Shown one piece after another: positions 9,217 to 18,661 of a DNA stretch of 64,000 bases. This DNA is from Serratia odorifera (GTDB lineage Bacteria; Pseudomonadota; Gammaproteobacteria; Enterobacterales; Enterobacteriaceae). The stretch's first letter is position 1. The number at the start of each line of letters is the position of its first letter. Below the pieces are notes generated by a model. That model ran no database searches and had not been told where the DNA came from. It was given only the letters and a program-made list of their open reading frames with translations. A program made the translations under genes and the position numbers. Location: positions 4,588,001 through 4,652,000 of the forward strand of contig NZ_LR134117.1 of NCBI RefSeq assembly GCF_900635445.1, written 5' to 3'.

Positions 9217-10049
9217 TTCAGCGCCTCCAGCAGACGTCGATCCAACACCGGCAAGGGTCGCCCACGCGTCGCCTTGCTCGGGCGGCACGACCACAGCGTT
9301 TGGGTATAAGGATGGCTGGCATGCGCCAACTGGTCGGCCGGCAGCCGATCGACTATCCGCCCCTGATACATCACCAGCACCCGTTCACAGTAGTGTGCCA
9401 CCTGCTGCAGGTCATGGCTGATCAGAATCAGTCCCATATTGCGCTGTTCCACCAGACGTTCAATCAGTTGCAATACCTGGCCGCGCATCTGGTGATCGAG
9501 TGCCGAGGTCGGCTCGTCGGCGATCAACAGCCGTGGGTCGTTAATCAGCGCGATAGCCAGCATCACCCGCTGCCCCATGCCGCCGGAAAGCTGATGCGGA
9601 TAACGTTGGCTGAGCGTCTTCACCGCCGGCAAGCCGACCGCCGCCAGCATATCCAACACTTTCTCGCGTCGTTCGGCGCGTCGCAGTGAGCTATGCAGCA
9701 GCAGTGGTTCTTCCACCTGACGGCCGATCGGCTGAGTCGGATTCAGCGCATGCTTGGGATCCTGCAATACCATCGCCATCTTGCTACCGCGCAGCCGGCT
9801 CCATTGCCGCTCGCTGATACGCGTCAGATCGTCATCGTCCAGAGACAGGTGCTGCGCCCGCAGCTGCAATGACGACGGCAACAACCCCATCAAGGCACGG
9901 GCGGTCAGCGATTTGCCCGAACCGGATTCGCCCACCAGCGCCAACCGTTCCTGGCCGACGCGAAAAGAGATATCGTGAACCAGTTCCAGCGGCTGCGCTC
10001 GCAGACCGATCGACAAACGGTCTACGGTCAATAAGCTATTTGTGTCCAT
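9213..10049 (-). CDS. Peptide/nickel-type ABC transporter ATPase (first, DppD/NikD-like)
   Basis: 278-residue ATPase. Walker A GESGSGKSLT, Q-loop MVLQDPKHALNPTQPIG, signature LSGGMGQRVMLAI (a methionine follows GG instead of the usual glutamine) and Walker B LLIADEPTSALD are visible. The start MDTNSLLTVDRLS (10049) lies 14 bases inside the end of the preceding permease gene, and the stop overlaps the next ATPase gene. It pairs with the following ATPase to energise the importer. Confidence 0.85.
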   Translation of the reverse strand: MDTNSLLTVDRLSIGLRAQPLELVHDISFRVGQERLALVGESGSGKSLTARALMGLLPSSLQLRAQHLSLDDDDLTRISERQWSRLRGSKMAMVLQDPKHALNPTQPIGRQVEEPLLLHSSLRRAERREKVLDMLAAVGLPAVKTLSQRYPHQLSGGMGQRVMLAIALINDPRLLIADEPTSALDHQMRGQVLQLIERLVEQRNMGLILISHDLQQVAHYCERVLVMYQGRIVDRLPADQLAHASHPYTQTLWSCRPSKATRGRPLPVLDRRLLEALK

Positions 10050-10908
10050 TTCGAGGATCCATTTTATCGCGCAGGCCATCGCCCAGCAGATTAAACGCCA
10101 GGCTGGCAAACAGGATCGCCCCGCCCGGCGCGGCGGCCACCCACCATTGATCGAAAATGACTTTGCTCCCTTCGGCGACCATCGATCCCCACTCGGCGGT
10201 TGGCGGCGCGACGCCCATACCCAGGAACCCCAGGCCGGCGGCGGAAAGGATAATGCCGCCCAGACTCAACGCGGCGCGCACCACCGCGCTCGGCAGGCAT
10301 AGCGGTAAAATATGGCCGACCATCAGCCGCAACCCGCCAATGCCCTGCATGCGCGCCGCCGCCAGATAATCGCTACGCCGCAACGCCAGCGTTTCCGCCC
10401 GCGCCTGCCGTGCGAACGGCGGCCAACTGGTCAATGCCAGCGCCAGCGCGCCGTTCATCAGCCCCGGTCCGAGCATGGCGACCAATGCCAGCGCAATCAC
10501 CAGACTCGGCAACGACAGGAACACATCGGTGACGCGCATCAGAATGCGCTCCGCCCACCCGCCGAGATAACCGGCGCAGATCCCCACCAGCAGGCCGAGC
10601 GGAATGGTCAACAACAGGATCAGCGACACCAGCAGCAGGGTCGGGCGGGCGCCGTAAATGACCCGCGACAGCAAATCGCGGCCAAAGCCGTCGGTCCCTA
10701 GCCAGTGTTGCGACGACGGCGGCAACAGACGCAGTTCCATGTGCTGAATATTGGGATCGAACGGCGCCAGCCAGGGAGCGAACAGCGCCGCCAGGATCGG
10801 TACCGCCACCAACAGCGCGCCAACCGTCAGGGTCGTCAGGCTACGGCGTGACACAGCGCCCTCCAGCGCCGCGCCGGGCGATACAGGATCGGAAAATGAG
10901 TGGCTCAT
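10036..10908 (-). CDS. ABC transporter permease, DppC/NikC-like
   Basis: 290-residue inner-membrane permease with the N-terminal OppC-type segment (PFDPNIQHMELRLLPPSSQHWLGTD) and six predicted membrane helices. The EAA loop is near RRSDYLAAARMQGIGGLRLMVGHILP. The 4-base overlap with the upstream permease stop and the overlap with the ATPase downstream show a tightly coupled operon. Confidence 0.87.
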   Translation of the reverse strand: MSHSFSDPVSPGAALEGAVSRRSLTTLTVGALLVAVPILAALFAPWLAPFDPNIQHMELRLLPPSSQHWLGTDGFGRDLLSRVIYGARPTLLLVSLILLLTIPLGLLVGICAGYLGGWAERILMRVTDVFLSLPSLVIALALVAMLGPGLMNGALALALTSWPPFARQARAETLALRRSDYLAAARMQGIGGLRLMVGHILPLCLPSAVVRAALSLGGIILSAAGLGFLGMGVAPPTAEWGSMVAEGSKVIFDQWWVAAAPGGAILFASLAFNLLGDGLRDKMDPRNGHK

Positions 10909-11957
10909 CGGGTTCGTGGGTCCACAAGGTAGGTTAAGGCATCCGCCAACGCGTTCAGCAGCACAAAACAGCTGCCGATCAATAGCGTGGCGCCGAGGAT
11001 CGCCGGCGTATCGGCGGCAAACAGCGCATTGGTCAGGTAACGCCCGACGCCCGGCCAGGCGAAGACCGTTTCCGTCAGTACCGCCCCCTCCAGCAGACTG
11101 GCATAAGACAGCGAAAGTACGGCGATCAGGCTGCCCAAGACGTTGGGGAAGACATGGCGCAGCAGAATGCGCCAGCGTCCCGCCCCCTTCGAGCGCGCCA
11201 GCGTCACGTACTCCTTATTACACTCTTCCAGCATTGCGGCGCGCAACAGACGGGTAATGCCTGCCATAGACAGCAGCGCCAGCGCCACAACCGGCAGCCA
11301 CAGATGGCCGAGCGCGTTATAGAACATCTGCCGATCGCCGGACAGCCAGCTGTCAATCAGAATAAACCCGCTGTACGGCTCCATGGTGTACAGATAGATG
11401 TCGTCAAGACGGCCCGGCCCGGCCGACCAGTGCAGTGTGGCATAGAACAGCAGCAGGCCGAGTAGACTAAGCCAGAAAATCGGCACCGAATAGCCGAGCA
11501 GCGAGACCAGTCGGGCGGCATTGTCCAACCAGCTACCCGGTTTGTATACCGCCAGCAGCGCCAAACAGATCCCCCCGAGCGCACCGAGAATAATCGCACA
11601 GGTCGCCAGTTCCACCGTGGCCGGGAAAGTGCGCAACAAATCGCTCAATACCGGCTGCGCGGTGATGCGCGAAATACCCATGTCGCCGTGCGCCAGGTGC
11701 AGTAGATAACGCCAGAACTGCACCGGCAGCGGCTGATCCAGCCCCAGATCGTGACGAACCTGGGCATAGGTTGCCTCGCTGGCGTGATCGCCGGCAATTT
11801 GCAAGGTGGGGTCGATCGGCGCCAGGTGGGAAAGCATAAACGTGAACAGCAGCAGGCCAAGCAGCGTCAACGCCAGCGACAGCGCCCCGCCCAGCAACCG
11901 CCCGCCCCAACGTCGGCCGTGCCGGGCAAGCCCGGCAGGAGTTTGACTGTCGATCAT
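10905..11957 (-). CDS. ABC transporter permease, DppB/NikB-like
   Basis: 350-residue permease of the dipeptide/nickel class. The family N-terminal motif is degenerate (TFMLSHLAPIDPTL), followed by DHASEATYAQVRHDLGLDQPLPVQFWRYL. The EAA loop is EECNKEYVTLARSKGAGRWRILLRHVFPN. An unusually long loop near residues 190-210 (GRLDDIYLYTMEPYSGF) is characteristic of some nickel/peptide permeases. The start codon overlaps the binding-protein stop by one base (TAATG). Confidence 0.87.
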   Translation of the reverse strand: MIDSQTPAGLARHGRRWGGRLLGGALSLALTLLGLLLFTFMLSHLAPIDPTLQIAGDHASEATYAQVRHDLGLDQPLPVQFWRYLLHLAHGDMGISRITAQPVLSDLLRTFPATVELATCAIILGALGGICLALLAVYKPGSWLDNAARLVSLLGYSVPIFWLSLLGLLLFYATLHWSAGPGRLDDIYLYTMEPYSGFILIDSWLSGDRQMFYNALGHLWLPVVALALLSMAGITRLLRAAMLEECNKEYVTLARSKGAGRWRILLRHVFPNVLGSLIAVLSLSYASLLEGAVLTETVFAWPGVGRYLTNALFAADTPAILGATLLIGSCFVLLNALADALTYLVDPRTR

Positions 11958-13525
11958 TACTTGGTGACCTGGCTGTAAAACACCATGTCGGGATTGATGC
12001 CCTGCACATAGCCTTTCAGATTATCGCGCACTGCAATCAGGCTGCGCGCCTGCAGGCCAATGACAAACGGCGAACTTTGCTGTACCTGTCGTTGCAGTTG
12101 CTGATAATCCGCTACCCGTTTGGCGGTATCGTTTTCTGCCGTTGCGGCCAGGGTCAGCGCATTCAACGCCGGGATGTGCCAGTTGGCGCGCCAGGCCAGA
12201 GTTTTACTGCCGTCTTGCGGATTATAGGCGAAGGCGGCGGCGTTGGTGTTCGGGTCAAAATAGTCTGGCCCCCACGAGGTCAGCGTGGCGTCATAGTTAA
12301 GCGACTTTACCTTGGTCGATACTTGCGAACTGATGCCGGGCACCAGTTCCACCTTCACCCCACCCTGGGCAAAGCTGGCCTGCAAGGCCTGCGCAATATC
12401 GAGGTACGGTGGCTGGTTGTTAACGTCCAGTTTGAAACTGACGTTGTTCAGCCCGGCCTTGGCCAAAATCTGTTTGGCGCGCTGCGGATCAAAGCGGTAG
12501 GGACGCTGTTGCAAAGCGCCAAGATACCCGTCCGGCAAGAACGCCTGATGATTCTGGAACTGGCCTTTCAGCAGATCGTCGGCAATGCCCTGATAGTCAA
12601 ACAGCCAACGCGCCGCCTCCCAGAATGCCGGATTCCCCAGCGCCGGCGAAGCCTTGGCGTTGAATTGCAGGAAATACAGCGACGCATAGGGGATCGCCAA
12701 CGGTTTCACGCCCGGCTTGTCTTTCAGCGCCGCCATTTGGTCGGCACCCAGGTTACGGGCGATATCGGCGTCACCCTGTTCGATCAGCAAGCGACGTGCG
12801 GCAGCATCTGGGACGTTCTTGATCAGCACCGTTTTCAGTTTGGGGGCGCCTTCTGGCGAGCCCGGATTGGCTTCCAGCACCACCACTTCATGCGGCACGT
12901 AGGTGCGCAACTGGTATGGACCGCTGCCCGCAGAGTGGCTGCTCAGCCACTGGTTACCCAGATCGTTGCCTTGCTGATGCGCCTGTACCTGTCTGGCGTC
13001 GACGATCGACGATACCGGCGCCGACAACAGGCTGAGCACGAAGGCCGGGCTGACCTCGGCACGCCAACTGATTTTTACCGTCCGCTCATCCACCTTGCTC
13101 AGGAATTGATCAACATTTTGCCCATTCCAGCCCAGTTGGGTCAGGATAAACGACGGTTCCAGGTTCAACTTGACCACCCGCGACAGCGAGAAAATCACGT
13201 CTTCTGGCCGTAGCGGATTACCGCTGGAAAATTTGGCCTCGGGCCGCAGGGTAAAGGTCAGGCTGCGGTTATCGCTGCCCGCCTGCCACTTTTCCGCCAG
13301 AGTCGGTTTGAGATCGACAGGATTGCGCGGGTCGGACTGCAACAACCGCTGATACAGGCTGTTTAATGCCTGTACGGTGGTCAGTTCAAATCCCTGCGCC
13401 GGATCAAAACTGATCGCATCGTCGATCGATTGGGCAATCACCAGCGTATTAGCCGGGGTTGCCGCCTGTAAATTGAAACTGCCTGCCATAGCCAAAAACA
13501 TCAGAGTGGGCGCGAACGCTTTCAT
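11957..13525 (-). CDS. ABC transporter substrate-binding protein, family 5
   Basis: 522-residue periplasmic binding protein with a signal peptide (MKAFAPTLMFLAMAGSFNLQA). The SBP family 5 landmarks are DDAISFDPAQGFELTTVQALNSLYQRLL and LAEKWQAGSDNRSLTFTLRPEAKFSSGNPLRPEDV. The ATG at 13525 has GGAGAG seven bases upstream; a TTG one codon earlier is possible. It is the first gene of the operon. The substrate cannot be read from sequence; peptides, glutathione-like compounds, nickel complexes or opines are all carried by this class. The divergent-function neighbour is the sulfur regulator Cbl, which hints at a sulfur compound, but that is inference. Confidence 0.87.
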   Translation of the reverse strand: MKAFAPTLMFLAMAGSFNLQAATPANTLVIAQSIDDAISFDPAQGFELTTVQALNSLYQRLLQSDPRNPVDLKPTLAEKWQAGSDNRSLTFTLRPEAKFSSGNPLRPEDVIFSLSRVVKLNLEPSFILTQLGWNGQNVDQFLSKVDERTVKISWRAEVSPAFVLSLLSAPVSSIVDARQVQAHQQGNDLGNQWLSSHSAGSGPYQLRTYVPHEVVVLEANPGSPEGAPKLKTVLIKNVPDAAARRLLIEQGDADIARNLGADQMAALKDKPGVKPLAIPYASLYFLQFNAKASPALGNPAFWEAARWLFDYQGIADDLLKGQFQNHQAFLPDGYLGALQQRPYRFDPQRAKQILAKAGLNNVSFKLDVNNQPPYLDIAQALQASFAQGGVKVELVPGISSQVSTKVKSLNYDATLTSWGPDYFDPNTNAAAFAYNPQDGSKTLAWRANWHIPALNALTLAATAENDTAKRVADYQQLQRQVQQSSPFVIGLQARSLIAVRDNLKGYVQGINPDMVFYSQVTK

Positions 13526-13696
13526 CAAAAACTCTCCAAGCGGATGGAATTTATAATAATTTCGCGAGTGTAAGTGAGACGGATCCGCAGAAGAAGGTAT
13601 AATAATAACTATAGTTATTCTTTTTTTATATATAGATATCTAATTGATTATGCGATGAACAGCGGCGGGTTTGACCAGGCATTCCCGCCACCGCCG

Positions 13697-14650
13697 TCAG
13701 ATTTGATAATCGATCGCCGGATCCAATTGTGCCGAAAAAACCTGTTCCTTGATTTCCGTCAGGGTTAATGTCGGGTTGCACAGCTGGATAAATCGCCAGG
13801 CATAGTTACGCTGTAACTGACTGCGTTTCAACCCCAGCCATACGGTGTTCGGTTCAAAAAGGTGTTCGGCATTCAGGCTGACCAACCCGCCGTCACGCTC
13901 TTTTTCGTACGACATGTCAGCCAGAATGCCCACTCCCAAACCCAGTTCGACATAGGTCTTGATCACGTCGGAATCCTGGGCGCTGAGCGCAATGTCCGGC
14001 GTGAAACCGGCGGCCTTGAACGCGGCATCCAGTCGCGATCGGCCGGTAATGCCCTGGCGATAGGTAATCAGTGGCAGCGTGCTGAGCATTTCCAGCGTGA
14101 CGTTGGCTTCGCGGGTCAAGGGATGGTCTTGCGGCACCAGTATGGTGTGGTGCCAACGGTAATAGGGGAATGCCGCCAGCGATTCATCATTGATCAACCG
14201 TTCGCTGGCGATGCCGATATCGGCCTCCCCCGACGCCAGCATCGACACGATCTCCTCCGGACTGCCCTGATTCAGTACCACCCTGACGCGCGGATATAAC
14301 GCACGAAACTCCTTAATCACGCCAGGCAAGCTGTAACGCGCCTGCGTATGGGTGGTTGCAATATGCAATTGTCCAGCATCGTTGCTGCTGAACACCTCCG
14401 CCAGCCGACGAATATTATTGGCATCATTAAGGATGCGCTCGGCCATCACCAGCAATTCCTTGCCCGGCTCGGTCATCCCCAACAGGCGTTTGCCGCGACG
14501 AATGAATATTTCAATGCCCAACTCCTCTTCCAACTCGCGAATATGTCGGCTGACTCCCGACTGCGAGGTAAATAACGTGTTGGCCACCTCGGTCAGGTTG
14601 TAATTGCGACGTGCCGACTCGCGAATAATTTTTAATTGTTGAAAGTTCAT
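13697..14650 (-). CDS. cbl: LysR-type regulator Cbl (CysB-like)
   Basis: 317-residue LysR-family activator that in E. coli controls alkanesulfonate (ssu) and taurine (tau) use under sulfate starvation. The N-terminal helix-turn-helix region MNFQQLKIIRESARRNYNLTEV...SQSGVSRHIRELEEELGIEIF is nearly that of E. coli Cbl. The effector domain has the expected ATTHTQARYSLP, TYRQGITGRSR and SAQDSDVIKTYV, and the ending DYQI is shared. CysB is the main alternative, but the ending and length favour Cbl. It lies 172 bases upstream of the ABC operon on the same strand. Confidence 0.9.
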   Translation of the reverse strand: MNFQQLKIIRESARRNYNLTEVANTLFTSQSGVSRHIRELEEELGIEIFIRRGKRLLGMTEPGKELLVMAERILNDANNIRRLAEVFSSNDAGQLHIATTHTQARYSLPGVIKEFRALYPRVRVVLNQGSPEEIVSMLASGEADIGIASERLINDESLAAFPYYRWHHTILVPQDHPLTREANVTLEMLSTLPLITYRQGITGRSRLDAAFKAAGFTPDIALSAQDSDVIKTYVELGLGVGILADMSYEKERDGGLVSLNAEHLFEPNTVWLGLKRSQLQRNYAWRFIQLCNPTLTLTEIKEQVFSAQLDPAIDYQI

Positions 14651-15039
14651 CTACTGCCCCTTTGGCCCCGAACGTTTTACTATTGATACGGAGACTGCGG
14701 GTCACTCACAAATAAGAAATTACCGTTAGTTATGCTTTTTGATGCTAAGGCTTTTTTTAAGCGATGCAAAATGGTCTTTGCTGGATAGCATTGGCTAAAA
14801 GGCGGGGAAATTAGACAGATAAATAACCACCAACGGCGTGTGGTTAATTAGTTTCACACTAACCGGTTATTAAATAGAATAAAGCGATATAACGCCTGGC
14901 GGGCGAACACATTCGCCGGCAGCATATTCAGGGTGGAACGCAGCGATGTATCTTATCATGCATCAGCTGCGCCAGGCGCGGACATCTTGCGCCAGTGGGC
15001 GACTAAAATCGGCGATTAGCCAAGCAGCCACCGCCTGCG
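14651..15039. other. 389-base gap between chaC and cbl
   Basis: AT-rich upstream half (14690-14890) that should hold the cbl promoter. No clear regulator site was recognised. The half next to chaC is GC-rich and has a 26-codon open stretch on the minus strand (about 14967-15043) ending in TGA, which may be chance or a gene remnant. No RNA gene seen. Confidence 0.5.
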
Positions 15040-15744
15040 TCAGGCTGATGCACTTTCACCGCGGGAACCCGTGGCATTTTGCTGCAACCATTCACGTACG
15101 GTATTCACCAGCTCGCCGATACGCTCATCTTGCATGCCGTGGTTCTTCAGCTCGTTGTCGAGCGCAAACAGATACTGGGCGTTGGACCCCAGCGGGCCAC
15201 TGGCACAGGCGATCAGCGGCGCAATCACCTGATGATTGGTGTCTTGCTCGAACAGCGGATGCTGCGGATCCATGACAAATGCCAGTGCGGTAACAACCTG
15301 CCCATTCTCCAACGTCAACTCGCACCAGGTAGGCAAATAGCAACCGGTGAGCATTTCGCGCTTCCATAATAATTCCAGCTCTTCACGCAGTTTGTCTTCC
15401 GGCAGACGGAATGCCAGACCGGTGGTCTGCCCGCCCTCTTGCAGTGCCAGCATTCGCCCCGGCTGCAATTGCGTACCGCGCCCGGCGGTTAACCGCAGGC
15501 AAAAAGCGCGATGCCAGCCTTGCAGCGTGGCCGGCCGCACCTCTTCGGATTCGAACACCGGGTTCCACATCAACGAACCATAGCCAAAAATCCATACCGG
15601 ACTGTTATCCGGACGTCGCGCCAGCGCACACTCCAGCGAAGCCAAACGCTGTTCCGGTGTCAGTAACAGCGACTCCTCTATCGTGCCGAAGGCGGTTTTG
15701 CAATCTGCATTGCGCAGAAAATCTCGCGTTAACACCTGCTGCAA
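15040..15744 (-). CDS. chaC: Glutathione-specific gamma-glutamylcyclotransferase ChaC
   Basis: 234-residue cytosolic enzyme of the ChaC family, which releases 5-oxoproline and Cys-Gly from glutathione. The phosphate/substrate loop WIFGYGSLMWNP, the following GWHRAFCLRL, and KREMLTGCYLP (with the catalytic-type Glu) are seen. In E. coli the gene is last in the chaABC cluster; here it lies downstream of chaB on the same strand with a 286-base gap between. Confidence 0.93.
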   Translation of the reverse strand: MQQVLTRDFLRNADCKTAFGTIEESLLLTPEQRLASLECALARRPDNSPVWIFGYGSLMWNPVFESEEVRPATLQGWHRAFCLRLTAGRGTQLQPGRMLALQEGGQTTGLAFRLPEDKLREELELLWKREMLTGCYLPTWCELTLENGQVVTALAFVMDPQHPLFEQDTNHQVIAPLIACASGPLGSNAQYLFALDNELKNHGMQDERIGELVNTVREWLQQNATGSRGESASA

Positions 15745-16030
15745 CCTCCCGAGCGACGGATTAAGTCACCCTTTACGCCACTGAATCTTTGAAAATACCA
15801 TTTTCTGCCACGGAGTTTTATTAGTCCAATATTTAACCCGCGATAGAAAAGACATTATTCTTTTCTCTGAGAGTAAGCAAGTCTATCCCGCGCTTTATCC
15901 TGCAAAAGTATTTTCCCCTGAGGGCAATAATAGTAATTATGCACAAGTACGGCATGAAAATGCGTAGCAGGCGGGCTGATGTCCGGCGTAATGACAGATT
16001 ATTGGCGGTACTCCCTGTGCCGCCCACACA

Positions 16031-16258
16031 TTATTTTTTGTGCCAATGCTCGTCATCACCTTTGCGATAACTTTGTTTGACCGCCGACCATGCGACCTTA
16101 TGCGCCGTTTCCTCCCGTGAGTCATCGCCGCGTCGATCATCTTTATCCTTATATTGATCCCATGCGCTATTAAACGCCTCTTTATAAATTTCCTGCGCAT
16201 GGTCGGGTAATACATTCTTTACATTGTCAGGCAAGTCGCTGTTGCTTTTGTAAGGCAT
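16031..16258 (-). CDS. chaB: ChaB family protein (cation transport regulator)
   Basis: 75-residue acidic/basic-rich cytoplasmic protein. MPYKSNSDLPDNVKNVLPDHAQEIYKEAFNSAW is the ChaB signature, followed by ETAHKVAWSAVKQSY. It was originally described as a regulator of the ChaA antiporter; its biochemical role remains uncertain. A GGAGGAG stretch lies just before the start. It is divergent from the Fur-boxed reductase gene. Confidence 0.95.
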   Translation of the reverse strand: MPYKSNSDLPDNVKNVLPDHAQEIYKEAFNSAWDQYKDKDDRRGDDSREETAHKVAWSAVKQSYRKGDDEHWHKK

Positions 16259-16322
16259 GGCTCTCCTCCTGCGTGGTTGTTAAATAGGCAAGTTTAGCTG
16301 AACATGCCAGCGCCCTCCATTG

Positions 16323-16341
16323 GCAAACGATTCTCATTATC
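16323..16341 (+). promoter_or_regulatory. Fur box upstream of the ferric reductase gene
   Basis: GCAAACGATTCTCATTATC agrees with the 19-bp Fur consensus (GATAATGATAATCATTATC) at 14 of 19 positions, with the right half perfect. A -10-like TATACT (16353-16358) follows, so bound Fur would block RNA polymerase. Confidence 0.75.
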
Positions 16342-16387
16342 AATCAACGTGATATACTGGCGGCAAAAAGATCAACAGGAGAACACC

Positions 16388-17206
16388 GTGACCACTGAAG
16401 CCCCTCGCAACCGAGCCCCTTATCTGATTAGCGTCGCCGGCGTGCAAGACATCACCCCGCATCTGCGTCGCATCACTTTTCATGCCGAGGATTTACAGTT
16501 CTATCCGGCCAACGCCGCCGCTGCGCATATCAAGGTGTTCCTGCCACGCCAGGGACAAACGCAGCCGGATTTGCCACGCCTGACGCCCAATGGTCCACAA
16601 TGGGCTGACGATGCCATCCGTCCGTTGGTACGTACCTATTCGGTGCGCGCGGTACGCCCGGAATCACAGGAAATAGACATCGAATTCGCTCTGCACGATC
16701 ACCAGGGCCCGGCGGTGCAATTTGCTCGCGCCGCGAAAGTCGGCGATAAAATCGGTATCAGCAATCCCGGCGGGCCCAAGCCGATGCTGCCGGAGGCTGA
16801 TTTTTACTGCCTGGCGGGCGACCCCTCCTCACTGCCGGCGATTGCCGCCCTGCTGGAAAACCTCGCACCTCGCGCGCAAGGCCATGCGTTTATCCGCGTC
16901 GACAGTAGCGCTGATGTGATCGATCTGAAAAAACCGGCGGGTGTTGAACTGAGCTGGATTATCGGCGGCACCGACAAAACCGCCGAATTAATTAGCCAGT
17001 TCTGCGCGCTGCCACAGCCAGAGAGCGCGACACATTTCTGGCTGGCCGGCGAAGACCGACTGGTGGTCGAACTGCGCCGCTACCTGCGCCGCGAACGCCA
17101 GTGCGAGCGTAATCAGCTGTATGCGGTTCCTTACTGGCGTGAAGGGTTAAATGAAGAGGGATATCATGAAAAACGCCATGAAATAATGGATAACATTGAT
17201 GACTAA
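16388..17206 (+). CDS. Siderophore-interacting protein (NADPH-dependent ferric-chelate reductase, ViuB/YqjH family)
   Basis: 272-residue cytoplasmic flavoprotein that reduces ferric siderophores to free the iron. The FAD-binding motif is RTYSVRAV (about residues 80-87), followed by the NAD(P)-binding C-terminal SIP domain and the family ending YAVPYWREGLNEEGYHEKR. The GTG start at 16388 is chosen because AGGAG lies seven bases before it; an upstream ATG at 16304 would put the promoter and Fur box inside the gene. The Fur box predicts induction in iron limitation. It separates chaB from chaA, unlike in E. coli. Confidence 0.88.
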   Translation: MTTEAPRNRAPYLISVAGVQDITPHLRRITFHAEDLQFYPANAAAAHIKVFLPRQGQTQPDLPRLTPNGPQWADDAIRPLVRTYSVRAVRPESQEIDIEFALHDHQGPAVQFARAAKVGDKIGISNPGGPKPMLPEADFYCLAGDPSSLPAIAALLENLAPRAQGHAFIRVDSSADVIDLKKPAGVELSWIIGGTDKTAELISQFCALPQPESATHFWLAGEDRLVVELRRYLRRERQCERNQLYAVPYWREGLNEEGYHEKRHEIMDNIDD

Positions 17207-17516
17207 GCAAGATAATCTCCTTTAACTACCAATAGCATGCAGAGTTTGCCATGCTTTTTACCGTACAGATAAAATAAAACTCATTAGTTGCGTAAAAGTA
17301 AGTAAATAAAACCGCCTTAATGGCGGTTTTTTTGTTACCCTGATCGCATAAAGCCGCACCGGCTTAGCCAGTAAAATCAGAATTTCACAACACCACAACA
17401 CGCAGCCCGCCGGATGTGTTCTATTATGAAGTACTTTCTGGATACGCAACATCGCCGGCGGTGCAGGCGATCGGCGCGGCCGGGAGCCTGCAGTTAAAGA
17501 AAGGAGATATACCAAA
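17207..17516. other. 310-base gap before chaA
   Basis: Holds the terminator at 17309-17333 and then about 180 bases with the presumed chaA promoter. A GC-rich patch at 17450-17495 precedes the chaA ribosome-binding site AAGGAGATATACC. No small gene recognised. Confidence 0.5.
17309..17333 (+). terminator. Rho-independent terminator after the ferric reductase gene
   Basis: Stem ACCGCC/GGCGGT with TTAAT loop (17311-17327) followed by seven T residues; A residues in front make it work on both strands. Confidence 0.85.
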
Positions 17517-18618
17517 ATGAAGTCGCAACACGACCCAGGCCGCTCAAAATCACGCCACAGTGAATATTCCCTGCTGTTCCCGATTGCCGCTCTGGTCGTT
17601 TTAAACATGTGGAGCAGCACCAGCAATTTCCCGCTGATCGTCGCCATCAACGTTCTGGCGCTGGTCGGTATCCTGAGCAGCGCATTCAGCGTAGTGCGCC
17701 ATGCCGACGTGCTGGCCCACCGGCTGGGTGAACCCTACGGCTCGCTGATCCTCAGTCTGTCGGTCGTGATCCTTGAAGTCAGCCTGATTTCCGCGCTGAT
17801 GGCCACCGGCGACGCCGCACCGGCGCTGATGCGCGACACGCTGTATTCCATCATCATGATCGTCACCGCCGGCCTGGTGGGCGTTGCCCTGCTGCTGGGT
17901 GGCAGAAAGTTCGCGACCCAATACGTCAATCTGGGCGGTATCAAACAGTATCTGATGGCCATTTTCCCACTGGCGGTGATCGTGCTGGTACTGCCGAGCG
18001 CCTTGCCTGGCGGCAATTTCAGCATTGGCCAATCGCTGCTGGGTGGCGATGATTTCAGCTGCCATGTACGGCGTTTTCCTGCTGATTCAGACCAAAACGC
18101 ACCAGAGTCTGTTTGTTTATGAGCATGAAGACGACGATGGCGACCCGCACCACGGCAAACCCTCTTCGCATAGCAGCCTGTGGCATGCCAGTTGGCTGAT
18201 CGTGCATCTGGTGGCGGTTATCGCAGTGACCAAATTCAACGCCGGACCGCTGGAAGGACTGCTGAACAAACTGAACGCGCCAACGCAGTTCACCGGCTTC
18301 CTGGTGGCGTTGCTGATCCTGTCGCCGGAAGGTCTCGGTGCCCTGCGCGCAGTGCTCAACAACCAGGTACAACGCGCCATGAATCTGTTCTTTGGCTCGG
18401 TGCTGGCAACCATTTCCCTCACCGTACCGGCGGTGACCATTATCGCCACCCTGACTGGCCAGACGCTGATTTTCGGCCTGCAACCGCCGCATATGGTGGT
18501 AATGCTGACGGTGCTGATCCTGTGCCAGATTTCGTTTTCCACCGGTCGTACCAACGTACTGAACGGCACTGCGCACCTGGCGCTGTTCGCCGCCTATATG
18601 ATGACCATCTTCGCCTGA
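17517..18618 (+). CDS. chaA: Sodium-potassium/proton (calcium/proton) antiporter ChaA, frameshifted
   Basis: Inner-membrane CaCA-family antiporter exporting Ca2+, Na+ or K+ for protons. The first frame (17517 on) gives ten-odd hydrophobic segments with the family pattern GEPYGSLILSLSVVILEVSLI. It derails at the G-run 18041-18043 and would stop at 18122. A second frame starting before that run continues with MISAAMYGVFLLIQTKTHQSLFVYEHED and the C-terminal repeat ILSPEGLGALRAV. Removing one G joins them into 366 residues, exactly the E. coli length. The acidic loop between repeats (EHEDDDGDPHHG) is typical. A sequencing error is likelier than gene loss. Confidence 0.9.
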
Positions 18619-18661
18619 CGCTCAACCGAGGCTGTGTGGGCGCACGCGCTGCGCCCCGCTA

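Noticed and set aside
12077..13213. A 378-codon open frame antisense to the ABC binding-protein gene
   Set aside because: GC-rich genes often leave long open antisense frames; the sense protein has a signal peptide and clear family blocks.
14946..15275. Plus-strand open frame overlapping the end of chaC
   Set aside because: Runs antisense through the certain chaC gene; no domain seen.
17500..17519. chaA ribosome-binding site resembling the T7 gene 10 leader (AAGGAGATATACC)
   Set aside because: Flanking sequence is natural on both sides and chaA is chromosomal; a good Shine-Dalgarno by chance rather than vector sequence.
17517..18618. Programmed frameshifting in chaA
   Set aside because: Similar single-base breaks occur in eight unrelated genes and no slippery heptamer with a pseudoknot was seen.
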